64,000 nucleotides of DNA from Artemia franciscana (GCF_032884065.1 NC_088883.1:32428237-32492236); one strand, 5' to 3'; shown: positions 30,641 through 41,491, counted from the stretch's first letter. The notes: generated by a model not told the origin, from the letters alone. Numbers and translations are program-made.

Positions 30641-31848
30641 TATAGAAAGAAAGAAAGAAGAAGAAAGAAATTTTATTTGAGCCCTACGGCCATACACAAC
30701 ATGATTTAATAATACAACACTGCACAGAACACACACTCAATATAAAACAATACTTATTTTCATTCACTCGGGCTCGACTGAGCCTCTCCCGCCTTTTCCA
30801 CATATCATGCCACTTTGCATATGTTTCCAGGCATCGAAGACCTCACGATATCAGAAAGCAGCACCAACCGATGGTCCCCCCAAATTTCATCCCTAAGACT
30901 TTCAAGCTCCTGGCACTCCATGAGGAAATGGGCTAAATTATTATCCTCTTTTCCGCAATACCCATACTTACCATTTGTACCCTTATTTTTTTATTTTTTT
31001 TTGTCCCCAATGTACTGGAAGGCAATTTCCCCTCAACTGGATCCATGATTTTAAATATCTAAAAGGTAAATTTACCTTAAAATAATATTCTTCCCCAAAA
31101 ATTTCTTTTACTTTACTATATTCCTTCAGTGTTTCCGACGAACGTACTAAACAACCCCACTCTTGTATCTCTTGGTCTTTCAATCTCTGCATAATTTCTG
31201 GAAGGCATTGTGTGTTTCCGGGTCCGTTTCCTTCCATCCACAAATAAGAGAAGCCTAGTTTGTCAAGAGATTTCTTGATTTGTTGAGTCCAAGTAGTTTT
31301 CCTAATAATTCGAAGCAAATCATTATAAGCTTGTTTAGCCAATCGGTCCTCAGGAAGTTGGGTTAATATCAGCCAAAACTTAAATACTTGATAAACCCGG
31401 TGCAATTTCAGTGAGAAGATGCCGAAGTCTCCTTTGATTAGCTGGTTATGTGTTGTCTGGTGCACCCCGAAAAGTCTTTTGTAGTATCTAAACTGGACTG
31501 ATTCTAGCTTCTCCGCGGCCTCCAGGCCCCATTGCTCAGCTCCGTAATGGATTGCTGGTTTAATTTTCGAATCAAATATTTGCTTAAACATTTTTAATGA
31601 CTTCGACTTTTTCACTAGGTCATTACGTAATATTGCACCCACTGCTGCTTTCCCTCGCTTTGACATTTCGCTCACATGTTCCTTCCAACTGCAGTTAGGT
31701 GTCAGGGTAAATCCCAGATATTTCGCCTTTTCCACTACCTTAATCTCTTGTCCTTTGAACCGAAATTTCTCGTTCTCGACTAAATTCCTTCTTCCTCCTT
31801 TATTGAAGATCATTATCTCCGTCTTCCCGAGGTTTCGACGTATATAGA
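30641..31848 (-). mobile_element. LINE-G: minus-strand non-LTR element nested in LINE-C
   Basis: A 5'-truncated element inserted into LINE-C. Its 3' end, at the low coordinates, is a CTTT-rich tail (the + strand shows GAAAGAAAGAAGAAG from 30645). A possible target duplication TATAGA occurs at 30641-30646 and 31843-31848. The ORF at 30983-31813 is intact for 276 codons, with the 3' UTR at 30650-30980. The intact frame suggests it is younger than its host copy. Confidence 0.8.
30983..31813 (-). pseudogene. LINE-G reverse transcriptase, thumb to C-terminus
   Basis: The frame starts MIFNKGGRR, then KAKYLGFTLTPNCSWKEHV (the YLGF box after the catalytic site), KMFKQIFDSKIKPAIHYGAE (the thumb helix), LESVQFRYYKRLFGV, and a long C-terminal part without a clear Cys-His finger. 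The catalytic FADD block is missing because the element is 5' truncated just upstream (31814-31842 still reads as coding). It matches the region after the palm in non-LTR RTs of the group in which IFDSKIKPAIHYGAEQWG-type text occurs. It is not functional alone. Confidence 0.78.
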
Positions 31849-32440
31849 TTGCAAAATCTTGCCTTTAGCAGGACTTATTACTATTTATCGAAGCCTGTTT
31901 ATATATAAATATTTTAAAATTGTTTACAAATATGTTTTAAAAGTATGTTTGAATTAGGAAGTGATATTCATACACATTCTACAAGACAGTCCGATATAAT
32001 TCGTCGTCCGCTTGCTATTACCCGTATATCTCGATTTTCTATTCGGCACCTAGGACCCTATGCATGGAATTGTTTACCTACGACTTTGAGAAAAATGGAT
32101 AATTTTCTTGAATTTCGGCGGGAATTAAAGCTATTTTGCCTTAATATTTTTTGTTTTGATAGTTGAGTGGACCTCAAGTGGAGCCAAGATGTTGGCTTTG
32201 TTTTAGGCGATACTGGTCAAGTGGTTTTAGTTTCTTTTTGTTTTGTCTTTTTTGAAGTGTAATTCCGTATCGATTGAAATGCAGGGTAATTGAATTTTTT
32301 GTCTTCATCTTTCCTTTTTTTTCTTCTTCTTTTTCGTATTGTTTTTATTTGTATGTGTATTGGGGTTGTAAGCCCAAACAAGCTTTGCTTCGGGCCATTT
32401 GCTTGTTTTGTTATTTATATTAATAAACCCATCTTTCTCT
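31843..32440 (+). pseudogene. LINE-C: C-terminal remnant and 3' UTR, right part
   Basis: This continues LINE-C after the nested insertion. CKILPLAGLITIYRSLFIYK occurs in one frame. A shift near 31940 leads to GSDIHTHSTRQSDIIRRPLA, RHLGPYAWNCLPTTLRKM and EFRRELKLF, stopping at 32163-32165. The 3' UTR has AAGCCC/GGGC pairing near 32370-32396, then TTAATAAACCC and a TC-rich tail at about 32430-32450. Confidence 0.8.
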
Positions 32441-32639
32441 CTCTCTTTAAAAGTTTTAAGACGGTGTATCTGATCCTATTGATTTGCATTGACAAGACCA
32501 ATCTAGCCTGTTTGAACAGTTTATTTTCTTGCTCCGGACATACTTTCTAATATTACTACTTAGAAAAGAGCAAAGGATCAACTCTATTTTCTTTAGAAAT
32601 TAGAAAACTATTTAAGTTTGGAAAGTTAATGTATTACCA

Positions 32640-33525
32640 TTCCTCTGCGTCAACAAAAAAGCGCGCCCCTAGTGCATGCGACGATCTCCGCCCGATCTCA
32701 CTCACACCTTGTTTGGCGAAAATAACTGAGGCCTTTATACTCAAGTTTCTTCTGAAACAGATTCATGGGTGTATTGATAAATTCCAGTACGGTGGACTCC
32801 CCAAGTGTAGTACTACAATCTACCTAGTACGGATGTTTGACTGCGTCCTCCAATGGCTTGAAAAAGGTAGCTGTTTTGTCGACATTTGCGCAGTGGATTT
32901 CCGAAAGGCCTTTGACCTAATCCGCCACCGGACTGCAGGCATGAATCTCCAGGAAATGGGGGCCAAACGATGCACCCTTGGCCTTGTATTTGACTTCTTA
33001 ACTGGCCGAAAACCAAAAGTCTTTGCACTCCACGAAAACGATTCGGATTCATCATGGTCAGATACTTCTTGCGGGGCCCCACAAGGCACAAAATTAGCTG
33101 GAATAATTTTCCTGGCTGTAATTAATTCCCTGCTTAACCATCACGACGACCGTTACAAGTTTGTAGATGATCTGTCCATAGTGCTCGCTTACCTGGTCGA
33201 AAACACTATCATAACAAAGCAGTTTTCAGACCAGTTATTTGATCAGCTAAAGACCGAATGCTCAAGTCATGATCTTACCATTAACGTAGCCAAGTCGAAG
33301 ATAATTCGTTTCAACCCTCTGAAGCGGAATATAGATATGCCTCTAGTCCCTTTCCCGATTGTGAACGAAATAAAAATCTTAGGAGTAACTTTCACTAGTG
33401 ACTATAGTTTCAGTGCCCATATTAATTTAACCGTCCACAAGGCTAATGCAAGCCTTCAGATACTTACCAAAATGAGGCGTTTTGGGTGTGATACTAAAAG
33501 CCTTCTCCATGCCTACACGTGTTAT
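32640..33525 (+). pseudogene. LINE-D: well-preserved reverse transcriptase fragment, cut by an assembly gap
   Basis: This open frame has no stop from about 32629 to the N run. RT motifs in order are LRPISLTPCLAKITEAF, DKFQYGGLPKCSTTIYLV (a variant of the QxGFRxxxST box), AVDFRKAFDLIRH (catalytic Asp), SCGAPQGTKLAGIIFLAVIN, YKFVDDLSIVLAY (catalytic FVDD rather than FADD), VAKSKIIRF and ILGVTFTSDYSFSAHI. The YGGL-CSTT and FVDD forms set it apart from LINE-A, B, E and H. It starts mid-protein, so it is 5' truncated near 32640. The rest may lie in the gap. GC content is higher than in its surroundings, which suggests a recent copy. Confidence 0.85.
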
Positions 33526-33625
33526 NNNNNNNNNNNNNNNNNNNNNNNNNNNNNNNNNNNNNNNNNNNNNNNNNNNNNNNNNNNNNNNNNNNNNNNNNNN
33601 NNNNNNNNNNNNNNNNNNNNNNNNN
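33526..33625. other. Assembly gap, 100 N
   Basis: Exactly 100 N, the usual placeholder for a gap of unknown size. It lies between the LINE-D RT and a palindromic MITE, both plausible causes of the break. Confidence 0.98.
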
Positions 33626-33628
33626 ACC

Positions 33629-33896
33629 TCGTCAGTTGGGTATCGAAAGAACGTACCTCGATAATGGTAATAATGGTAAATTTCCAGAAGAGCAGAAAAA
33701 ACCTCACAACTTTTTTATTTCCCCTCCAATAACCATAAAGCAAAAACAGATCGATATGTAAGATCAATACATACCAATCTGTTTGTATTTTATGGTTATT
33801 GGGCGAGAAATAAAAATGTTATGATGCTTTTTTTCTGCTCGCCTGAAAATTTACAATTCTTGTTTACAATTCGTCTTTTTGATACCCGACTGACGA
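33629..33896. mobile_element. Palindromic MITE-like element, about 268 bp
   Basis: The terminal inverted repeats read TCGTCAGTTGGGTATC at the left and, inverted, GATACCCGACTGACGA at the right, with one mismatch. The arms continue inward with AGCAGAAAAAA, CAACTTTTTTATTTC and CAATAACCATAAA-type text mirrored by TTTATGGTTATTG, AAATAAAAATGTT and TTTTTTTCTGCTCG. The centre is near 33760. It has no coding capacity. No clear target duplication is visible because the left flank is three bases from the gap. Confidence 0.8.
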
Positions 33897-34240
33897 CCAG
33901 TAAGTTCCAAGGCAAAGGGCAGCCCAATACATAGAAAAAATATATATATATTGCAGGCACAGGCCCAAAAAAATAGTTGTTTTTTGTATGCATTGACTTG
34001 AATCCTTGGGCCAAAGGAAATAAATTGAACAAGAAAAATACCTCTTAAAAAAGATGTTATTTTGCCAAAAATGGACCCAAAAACTTTTTTTCTAACAGTA
34101 TAACGAAGAATGCTGTTCCTGGACCAAGGGAGCCCCAATACACATACAACAAAAAAAGGCTGGGGGCATAAGTTCCCCGGAACAAAATAATTATTGCCTC
34201 GAAATGTATAATTGTAAGCCCCAGGGCAAAAGGGGCCCCA
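33897..34240. repeat. Diverged direct repeats with a CCCAATACA-type motif
   Basis: The motif GGGC-AGCCCAATACATA near 33914, GGGAGCCCCAATACACA near 34127 and GGGGCCCCAATGCACGA near 34231 recur with similar purine-rich lead-ins. The spacing is irregular (about 215 and 105 bp). It may be part of the RTE 3' region that begins at 34241. Confidence 0.45.
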
Positions 34241-36060
34241 ATGCACGAACTACTACTATTACTACTGCAAACAACTTACTGCAGCAGCAAGCCGCCCCAG
34301 GCCATCACAGTCAAGCATACTCCTCCTTCGTCCCAATATATTAAGAGCCTCCCTCTTTACACCCTCCCAAGTAGCTCCCTTAAATCCTCCCATTCCATTA
34401 CAGGCCGACCCGCATTTCGTTGACCCAATACGGTTATCTGACAAGGATAATATTTGGCTATCCGTCATGCTTAATCCACAGAACATGTCATAGCCACTTC
34501 ATCCTTTCTGTCATTATACCCTTAGAAAGTGGGATTGAACCATATTTTTCGTATAGCTTACTATTTGAAATACTGTCAGTCAGTCGGGTATTTAAATCAA
34601 ACCGTACGCAATTTCTCTGGAAAATATCTAGCAACTCCACTTTTCGGATTGCCCATGCTTCAGAACCATTCTTGACCACTGCAATCATTATAGCTTCAAA
34701 TATTCTAACCTTGGTTTGCAAACTTATCTTCCTATTCTTTCAGAAAATTTCGACTGTGAATAAACACCCTGAGCCTTGGCTTTTCTAGTTTTTAAATCTC
34801 CACTGCGCCCACTGCCTTTATTAATAATGCTATCTAGGTAAGCGAAGCTATCTATTTGATCGATTTTCTTGTTGCCCAACATCACCTCTTCATCTTCAGT
34901 TATTTCTAGTCTTAGTGACTTAGTCTTCTTGACATTAATTTACAAACCTCAACTCGCAAAACCTATAAAAGCTTCATTCAGTTTCCTAATATTTTCATTT
35001 AGAACGTTTAGATTGTTATCATAATCTAAGTATTGGAGAGTTTTACTCTCCCCCTTTGATTCCATGTTCTTCCATTGGCTTTGCTGTGCTCCTTAAGACA
35101 AAGTCCATCAAATCAATACATATAAATGGGGACAGAACGCAACACTGCTGAACTCCGGATTTGTACAGAACCGGCTAATAATCTCATTTCCTACCTTACC
35201 CGCAATAATTTTATTCTTGAACACAGCACTAATCTCTTTAATATATTTATCTGGTATATCATACAAGGATAGGACTTTCGCTAAAGTTCTTCTATCAGCT
35301 GATTAAACACTTGCTCATTATCGATAAATCTGATGACTAAAGGTGTCTGATGACTTGGGCACTTCTTAATTAGTAACCTAAGAGAAAATAATTTGGTCAC
35401 TGATCTTCTCTTAAAACTTCATCTATGGCATGTTTAAGCCTAGAAAGTATCATCATGTCAAGTAATTTGCTTCCTAAAGAAGCCAGGTTAATGTCTCAAT
35501 AAGTATGACACTCATTCTTATCACCTTTCTTATGGAAGTGTTTAATTAAAGTTTTCCTAAAATAGGTGTTTCTCATTTTTCAAAAATCATTCATAATCTC
35601 CAGTAGCTTATCTCTAACCTCAAAACCACTGTATTTAAAAAACTTATTTAAATCACTATCAGCATCTGGAGCCTTAGTAATTTTTTCAGATTTAACTCTA
35701 ATTTTTCCTCACAAGGTAAATTTTTCTTCACATCCAAAGTGTCACAAACTTTTCCATTCTTTCCTATATCTTTTCCTGTAACTCTATCATGGTTTTTCAT
35801 TGTGATCTTGTTCTTATCTTTAACTGGGACAAGTCCAGGTTGACTATTTCCTCTCAATTTATTAAAATGTCAGTATAATACTTTACTATTATGTGGTTTG
35901 GCTGCATTTCCCACATCTTCAGCAATTTTATCCATGGATTCCACTTCGCATCTCCATAATTTACATGTTAATGTTTTCTACACTTTCCTTACATTTCGCC
36001 AATTTTCATACGTTCTATCACTCAAATAATTCTTGTGCAGACCCATATATTAGTTGTAAT
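34241..36060 (-). mobile_element. RTE-type LINE, decayed
   Basis: On the minus strand from about 36060 downward, scattered frames give PVKDKNKITMKNHDRV (linker), KVCDTLDVKKNLPCEEKLEL, then GVQQCCVLSPFICIDLMDF (RT box), a degraded LDYDNNLNVLNE in place of the YADD block, NVKKTKSLRL, QIDSFAYLDSIINKGSG, TKVRIFEAIMIAVVKNGSEA and LNTRLTDSISNSKLYEKYGS. It ends near 34241 in an ACT/ATT trinucleotide tract (TACTACTATTACTACTGC on the + strand), typical of RTE 3' ends. The catalytic site is lost. Confidence 0.8.
34488..34721 (-). pseudogene. RTE C-terminal frame
   Basis: A 77-codon frame with QTKVRIFEAIMIAVVKNGSE, AWAIRKVELLDIFQRNCVRF and SIPLSKGIMTERMKWL. This is the conserved C-terminal block of RTE-group ORF2 and matches the fragments at 15.8-16.5 kb. 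Confidence 0.82.
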
Positions 36061-36482
36061 ATGTAACTACATATTTCATAAACGTTATGCCTCAAATTCT
36101 ATTAACCTAACCCACCACCATTTAACTAGGCTTAGGTTTTTGGCTATATTGAGAGAGTAAAGATGTTTTCAAATAAATAATCTTATGTATTTTTCAAAAG
36201 TAGTGGTAATAAACTATGTATTGATGAAACCAGCACTTTTTATAAAAACATAAATATATAATAAATAACACATAGCTTATCAGTACCAAGATAAATATCA
36301 TTATTTTCTTCAGGAAATACAATCATCTTTCACTTTAAACAGAAATTTTAATATTTACAGTGTTGATGGTGTGGCAGAGGGGATTAAAATATACATTTAC
36401 CCCCAGTAACAAAAAACATGGATCCAACCCCTGATGTGCCCCAAGTAAAGTTCTTGAGATGAAAAAAGGGATCAGGTGATAG
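36061..36482. other. No feature recognised
   Basis: AT-rich sequence without an open frame of note. A run of five C lies near 36401. No repeat partner was noticed inside the window. Confidence 0.5.
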
Positions 36483-36517
36483 TACTTCCCTTGAAAACCC
36501 AAATGCTGGTACAAACA
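36483..36517 (+). repeat. 35-bp direct repeat, copy 1
   Basis: TACTTCCCTTGAAAACCCAA, then ATGCTGGTACAAACA. An identical 35-base copy is at 37226-37260, and a shorter related piece (AACCCAAATGCTGGTACAAA) is at 37121-37143. Confidence 0.9.
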
Positions 36518-36563
36518 TATAAAATCCTCAGCTCACAACCCAAACTTTAGAGTGAATTAGCGA

Positions 36564-36866
36564 TTAGGTCTGCATGCCAGCAATAATACCTACCAGTACG
36601 CTATTCAATTTTATCCCCCAGTATATGTCCAGAAGCATCCCTAGAGAATGCCTAAGTTCAGATAGAGGAACAGCCTCACCCACAACCTCTCCATGATCAG
36701 TTTTACACTTTACCTCCAAGGTATACTTTACTAATGTCCAAGTTTTGTGCTTGCAGAGGACTGTTTGGATTGGACATAATTTGCATCTTTCTCTGTGCTG
36801 GATCACCAGTATGACTAAAAAGTCGTTTATAAGTTCTTTTAGTCTATCAGCACTGTCAGGTAACTA
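36564..36866 (-). CDS. Unassigned open frame, possible transposon-derived exon
   Basis: The minus strand is open from about 36866 to a stop at 36564-36566, about 100 codons. It includes SADRLKELINDFLVILVIQH, then CKLCP and CKHKTWTLVKYTLEVKCKTD, HGEVVGEAVPLSELRHSLGM and a weakly apolar end. Three Cys and two His cluster (C-X2-C, C-X-H) could be a metal site. I do not recognise the family. It lies between two copies of a 35-bp direct repeat, among LINE debris, so a mobile-element origin is more likely than a host gene. Confidence 0.3.
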
Positions 36867-37200
36867 ATCATAAGTAAGGTTAAATTTTAAATATCACTGT
36901 TGATCCGCCTACAGCCCTAGGTCTTGATTGTGGATTAGTAAAATAGACAATTCTGGTGCCACTCACTTAAAGCAGCACGAGGAAAACTAGTAACATGTTA
37001 CAATAATCTGAAAGTAGCCCAATAGATATCCTAGAGTAATTACCTGATAAAGCTGTTGCTAACAATATGATCTGAGTCATTAAACTAAACAATTTCAACA
37101 TTTAATTTCCTTAAGTGTTGAACCCAAATGCTGGTACAAACATAAGGTTGTATTGGGTTTAAGTGAAAACCTTTAAATAGATGTGCCCTAATATTTAATA

Positions 37201-37220
37201 AAAACCCCATCAGGGGTTTT
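37201..37220. repeat. Perfect 8-bp stem, 4-base loop
   Basis: AAAACCCC, loop ATCA, GGGGTTTT, located six bases before the second 35-bp direct repeat. It is possibly the 3' end structure of a small element. Confidence 0.8.
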
Positions 37221-37225
37221 TAAGG

Positions 37226-37260
37226 TACTTCCCTTGAAAACCCAAATGCTGGTACAAACA
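37226..37260 (+). repeat. 35-bp direct repeat, copy 2
   Basis: Identical to 36483-36517. The two copies bracket about 710 bp that contain the unassigned frame and the hairpin at 37201. Confidence 0.9.
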
Positions 37261-37900
37261 CTTTACATTTTACCAGACCTTCAGAGACATACTCAGAAGA
37301 AGATTTCCTTTAAAAAAAAGCCCATTCCATCCTTATTTCCAACAAGGTTAAATAACACTCTTTATTATAGAATCAAAAGCAACTTTTTCATCCTGAGAAA
37401 AGAGAAGTTTTCTTGGCATAAACAAGCCAACCCATATTGTAGGCTTTCCAACTCTATTCAAGAATCCTTGAACTACTTGATTTTTGAATGTCAATACATC
37501 CAGAAGGAAGTAATCAATATTAGGAGCATTTTCATTGAGGCAATCCTCCAGCCTGACATCAATGTGTTGCTGCTCTCAAGCCTACCAGCTAACACAGAAA
37601 GAGATCTATACAAAAGTATTTTTGATTTTCTAGGACATAATAATATCTACAAGCATATCACATTCATTGTAGCAAGACTTATTCTTGACTTATCATCACA
37701 TGCAGATTGAAAATCATCATGAAGCCAAAAGGAGACCAAAGTGGACACCAGAAAGCTTGGTATTCCAAGAAAAAGAATTGGTTGACTATTGTACAGGACA
37801 TCAGGGACAGTGCATCTACTGCAACATTTTTTAAAGACAAGGAAAATTTAAGATTGCCTCAGCCAATCGTTCCTCAAACCTTCTTTTCAACTGTTTGATA
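37261..37900 (+). pseudogene. Non-LTR element C-terminal fragment with Cys-His finger remnant
   Basis: The frame includes KKPIPSLFPTRLNNTLYYRI, FFILRKEKFSWHKQANPYCR, LSNSIQESLNYLIFECQYIQ and a closing DFLGHNNIYKH. The pattern C-R-L-S..ES-LNYLIFEC looks like the degenerate C-X2-C...H..C finger that closes many LINE ORF2 proteins, with one Cys changed to Ser. A second short frame (KPKGDQSGHQKAWYSKKK) follows to about 37898. The RT is not present next to it. The parent clade is not clear. Confidence 0.5.
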
Positions 37901-38029
37901 TGGTTGGTTGTTTTGGTTACAAAGAGTTGATAATTTGTGAGGCTTTCTTTTTCCTGTAATGATTCCATGCTCAATGCTTTGTAGTTTCTGTTGTTAAAAA
38001 AGATATACTTTTGGCCTGTTTAGCCCAAA

Positions 38030-38800
38030 AACTTTGGGTGCATGACTTTTCAGCATGCAAAATTAGTTTCCACATTAGACCAACTCTCCTCAATATCATT
38101 GGTGATAAGCTGTTCCCAATTGACATTTGCAAGTCTTTCAGAGACTAGTTTGTAATTGGCATGTTTTTGATGCTTGAGAGAGGGTTGTTTAGTAGGCAAA
38201 CATAAGTCTGACATAATTACAACATGGTCACTATTACCAATTAGTGTAGTTATTTTGAAGGTCAGGATTATTTAGAATAACCAGATGAAGAGTGTTGGAA
38301 ACTTGCCCTTCCCTGAACCGAGTTGGTTGTGAAATTGTTTGACAGAAGGAATTATCAGCAAGTGCAGACAAAAAAGGAGAATCTCTAGCACCAAAACTAG
38401 ATACGTCAATCCATTGGATTTCAGGAATGTTAAGTCTCACAGGAGGACATGATCATAACTTACAAAATTGGGCATCACATGCAATAGCATAACAGCCAAA
38501 TTAGATTCAGAGTCCAAAACACGGGGGGCACTGGGGCTTCTATAAACAGCATCCAATAATATTGAGATTGTTTGATCATGTATTTTTTTCCAAATAGACT
38601 CAATTCCTTCAGTAATAAGAGAATAAAAATGAATAGACTAGCCTTTAGTTCATCTCTTACATATAAACAGACTCCACTGTGACAAAGTGGAGAATTCAGG
38701 TTAGAAAAGAATTGGTAAATGCTGAGCAATGCTACAGGATGGAAAATCCTTCAATTGCTCCAAGTTGCAACTTAAGTTAATTTAAGGTAACCATTGATTT
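38030..38800 (-). pseudogene. LINE endonuclease remnant
   Basis: On the minus strand a HSGVCLYVRDELKAS stretch (38600-38700) corresponds to the GGVALYVR block of AP-type endonucleases. Then NIPEIQWIDVSSFGARDSPF and DNSFCQTISQPTRFREGQVS with a NTLxLVI block occupy 38240-38440. IGNSDHVVIMSDLCLP (Ser-Asp-His) appears in another frame near 38190-38240, followed by ANYKLVSERLANVNWEQLIT. Motif order is right for a CR1-like endonuclease. Several frameshifts; no RT follows. Confidence 0.72.
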
Positions 38801-39399
38801 GGATTTCATCAGGTGATGAGGCTGACAAGGTGTTTTTAGGTTCAACTTTTGCGATTGCTGCAACATCCACCCCTTCCATTAACATACAAAAGGAAAGTTC
38901 TGAAAGTTTATTAGGGAGGCTATCACCACTGGAACTAAGGAACTTCATCCCTTGAGAGGAAGGAATTCAAGAGGATGCAGGACTAGTATAAGCAGGAACT
39001 GAAGAATCAGTAATATAGTTGGATACTGAGATGTGAAATGACAAGGAAGAAACAGTATTTGAGTAAGTTAATACAGAAGAAACACTAGATTTGGAAGCAA
39101 AAAAAGGTCAGCATTAGACAAAGAAAAATTATTATGAACACTACAAGGCAGTTAAGAGACAAGATTAGATGGTACAAGACTATAATCACTCAAACAATTT
39201 ATAGGGGTAGAAGGAGGCAGAGTCATCAGTGGAACATTAGAGCAGTCAGGGGGATGGATCCAGCTGGCAAGTTTTTTGTACAATGGCACCCTTACAAATT
39301 ATCAAGTCCACTTCTCCATTAGCTTTTCAGTGTTTCAACTCCTTAGCTAGAGACTTTGTGCTTTCTTCAATCTTAACTGCACCTTTTGTTTCAAGATGA
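38801..39399. other. Decayed element sequence, no frame recognised
   Basis: Serine/threonine-rich meaningless frames on both strands. It lies between the ORF1-like and endonuclease remnants and is probably the rest of that element. Confidence 0.4.
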
Positions 39400-39960
39400 T
39401 TTCTACATGATTTGCATTTTCAATTCAGTTGATGACACGGAGAAAAAGAGAGGAGAGGGCAGATACATGAGGGTTTTTGGCTACTTGGAAGTCTTTTTAC
39501 ATTTACTGGGAGGGCACAAATATGAATTCCATAGGTGGAGGCCAAATAATTAAACAGGAAAACAGCATCATCAATCTTGGGGAGAGGGGCATTCCATATG
39601 CAATAATATTCAAGTGTTTTTTGAAGCACTTTTGCTCAAAATGAGCAATATAGCAAAGATCATATTGCTCATTCTGATCATTTAAAGAACATATTGATCA
39701 GTCAAAGGGACTACAAGAAGTTAAGATAGTTCCACAATCACTGTAGAAGCCACTTGGTCCTGGACAGGGGAAAGGGCATGGTTATAATTGACTAGTTGTA
39801 GCAAACTCATTTTTAGATCTTCCATGAAAGTTTTCAAGGAAAAGTTTTCAAGGAAAGTTTTCAAGGAATTTTTTATCCTTTACCTTATCCATGACAGAAG
39901 CTAGCTTTGCTATCATAGCCTGCTCACCACTAGGAGAGGAGGAGGCATAACTTTACAGGC
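39400..39960 (-). pseudogene. Possible LINE ORF1 remnant
   Basis: On the minus strand EQAMIAKLASVMDKVKDKKF (helical, about 39890-39940) is followed, after decay and a TTTTCAAGGAAA micro-duplication near 39835-39870, by LEYYCIWNAPLPKIDDAVFL and FNYLASTYGIHICALPVNVK in an open frame of 69 codons (39420-39629). A coiled-coil part and then an RRM-like part next to an endonuclease remnant on the same strand suggests ORF1 of the same element. Weak. Confidence 0.4.
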
Positions 39961-40860
39961 TGGGCAGGACCACATACATGCAAGTGACAGCATCATTTTA
40001 TTTAACAGTTTCACTAACTAGTTCATTTTATTTGTAGGTTAGTTATATGAACTGCTCCATATTTACTGAACAAGTAATTATGAATAAAAATTTTACTTGA
40101 AATGAGCTTTAAAAGTAAAGAATAATGAAAGCAAGCACAATAATCTGATTAATACAAAAATTAAGGCTTTCATTGTTTAATGGATTTCTTTTAGCTTATT
40201 ATGTATTCCATGGAGGTCATTAGAGACTATCAATACCTGTCCTTTAGAAGACGCCAACTGCAAATATATACCATAGGCTACTAAGGCATTGAGGCATCTT
40301 ATTAGACTAACAAAGAGATAGATGCAATTTAAACTTTGGCTGGCCTACAATAATTATGGCTATTTAAGTCTAAAATGCCCAAGATTAGCCTACTTTATTC
40401 TGTCTCTGGTGGGTTTAAACTAGAAAAGCACCTTTAATTAATACAACAAAGCTTAACAATCTGTATTTAGAAATAAAAAAAGTAAGTAGCCCATTTTAAC
40501 TTTACCCCTGTCCCTTTATATACAAATTCAGTGTATATGTTTGCACATTAGGGGGGGGGGGGTGCAGCTAAAGTTTGTTTCCTATGCAAATGAATACTCA
40601 ATTCAGATTCAGGATGCAATTCTGACTATAGAGATAAGTTTGAACTTTACCTGCACCCCTAAATAGGCTATAATAGGTGGGGTAAATTCTATCCTAAACA
40701 CAAATGAATGTAAAATTTGGATTCAGGAAGCAATTTTGACTATAGAGGTAGGCTAAGTTTGTTTCTTAGCTATCTGAAGAATCTGTAAAAATAAACATTA
40801 CATAATGTTTTAGTAGGTCTAGTTTCTAGAGTTTTGTAGTTTCCTTTTGGAGAGGGAAAA
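39961..40860. other. No feature recognised
   Basis: AT-rich, with an 11-G run near 40551-40561 and two loosely similar halves (40500-40640 and 40640-40760 share TTCAGGA(T/A)GCAATT and GACTATAGAG). This suggests an old duplication. Confidence 0.45.
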
Positions 40861-41491
40861 ATTCCAGTTAATTGACTTCTTGCTATCTCAGAAAGGGTTT
40901 AGGTTAGGAAAATGAAACTTTCAGAGATGGGTCTATAGGCTAAAGTATGTCCCAGGAAGGTATTTTGAATTGAGTACCTCTACTCCTTCTTTCTCTAGAG
41001 GGCCTTGACATTTGATGACCTTTAAAAATATGTGTGTTGTAAAAGTGAAACCTTGCAAAATAGATCTTCTGCTTAATTGAAGTACAACAAAATAGTTTTC
41101 AGCTTCATAACTTTGCTCCATTCCATTTTATAATGTTTTAAAGATATGCAAATACATTTCCTAAATTTTGAAAAAAAAACATTGATATTGCTCAAAATTC
41201 TACTCAAATAACAGGAATTGCATTTTCAGAACTAAAGGCAGAGAAAAAGCAACTAGGCTAGGCTAGTAACTAAAAATTAAGTGAAAATGTTGTTTTGTCA
41301 AAATTTCAATAGGTATAAACCTGTCATGTAGGCAAGTTTCAGGGCCCTTCAGAGGGAGAAGGGGTGGAGGTGGGTACTTTAAAATACCTTCCTAGGACAT
41401 ACTTTAGCCTGTAGACCCATCCCTGAAAGTTTCATTTTCCTAACCTAAACCCTTTCCAAGATAGCAAGAAGTCAATTAACTAGATTTTTAC
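40861..41491. repeat. Fold-back element, about 150-bp inverted arms
   Basis: The left arm (about 40861-41010) reads CAGTTAATTGACTTCTTGCT, AAAGGGTTTAGGTTAGGAAA, then GGCTAAAGTATGTCCCAGGA. The right arm (about 41336-41491) is its reverse complement with roughly one difference per ten bases. The 325-bp spacer has no open frame of note. It looks like a MITE or fold-back DNA element. Confidence 0.85.

Noticed and set aside
33482-33767. Frames crossing the N run
   Set aside because: They exist only because N was translated as X; the part right of the gap is MITE sequence.
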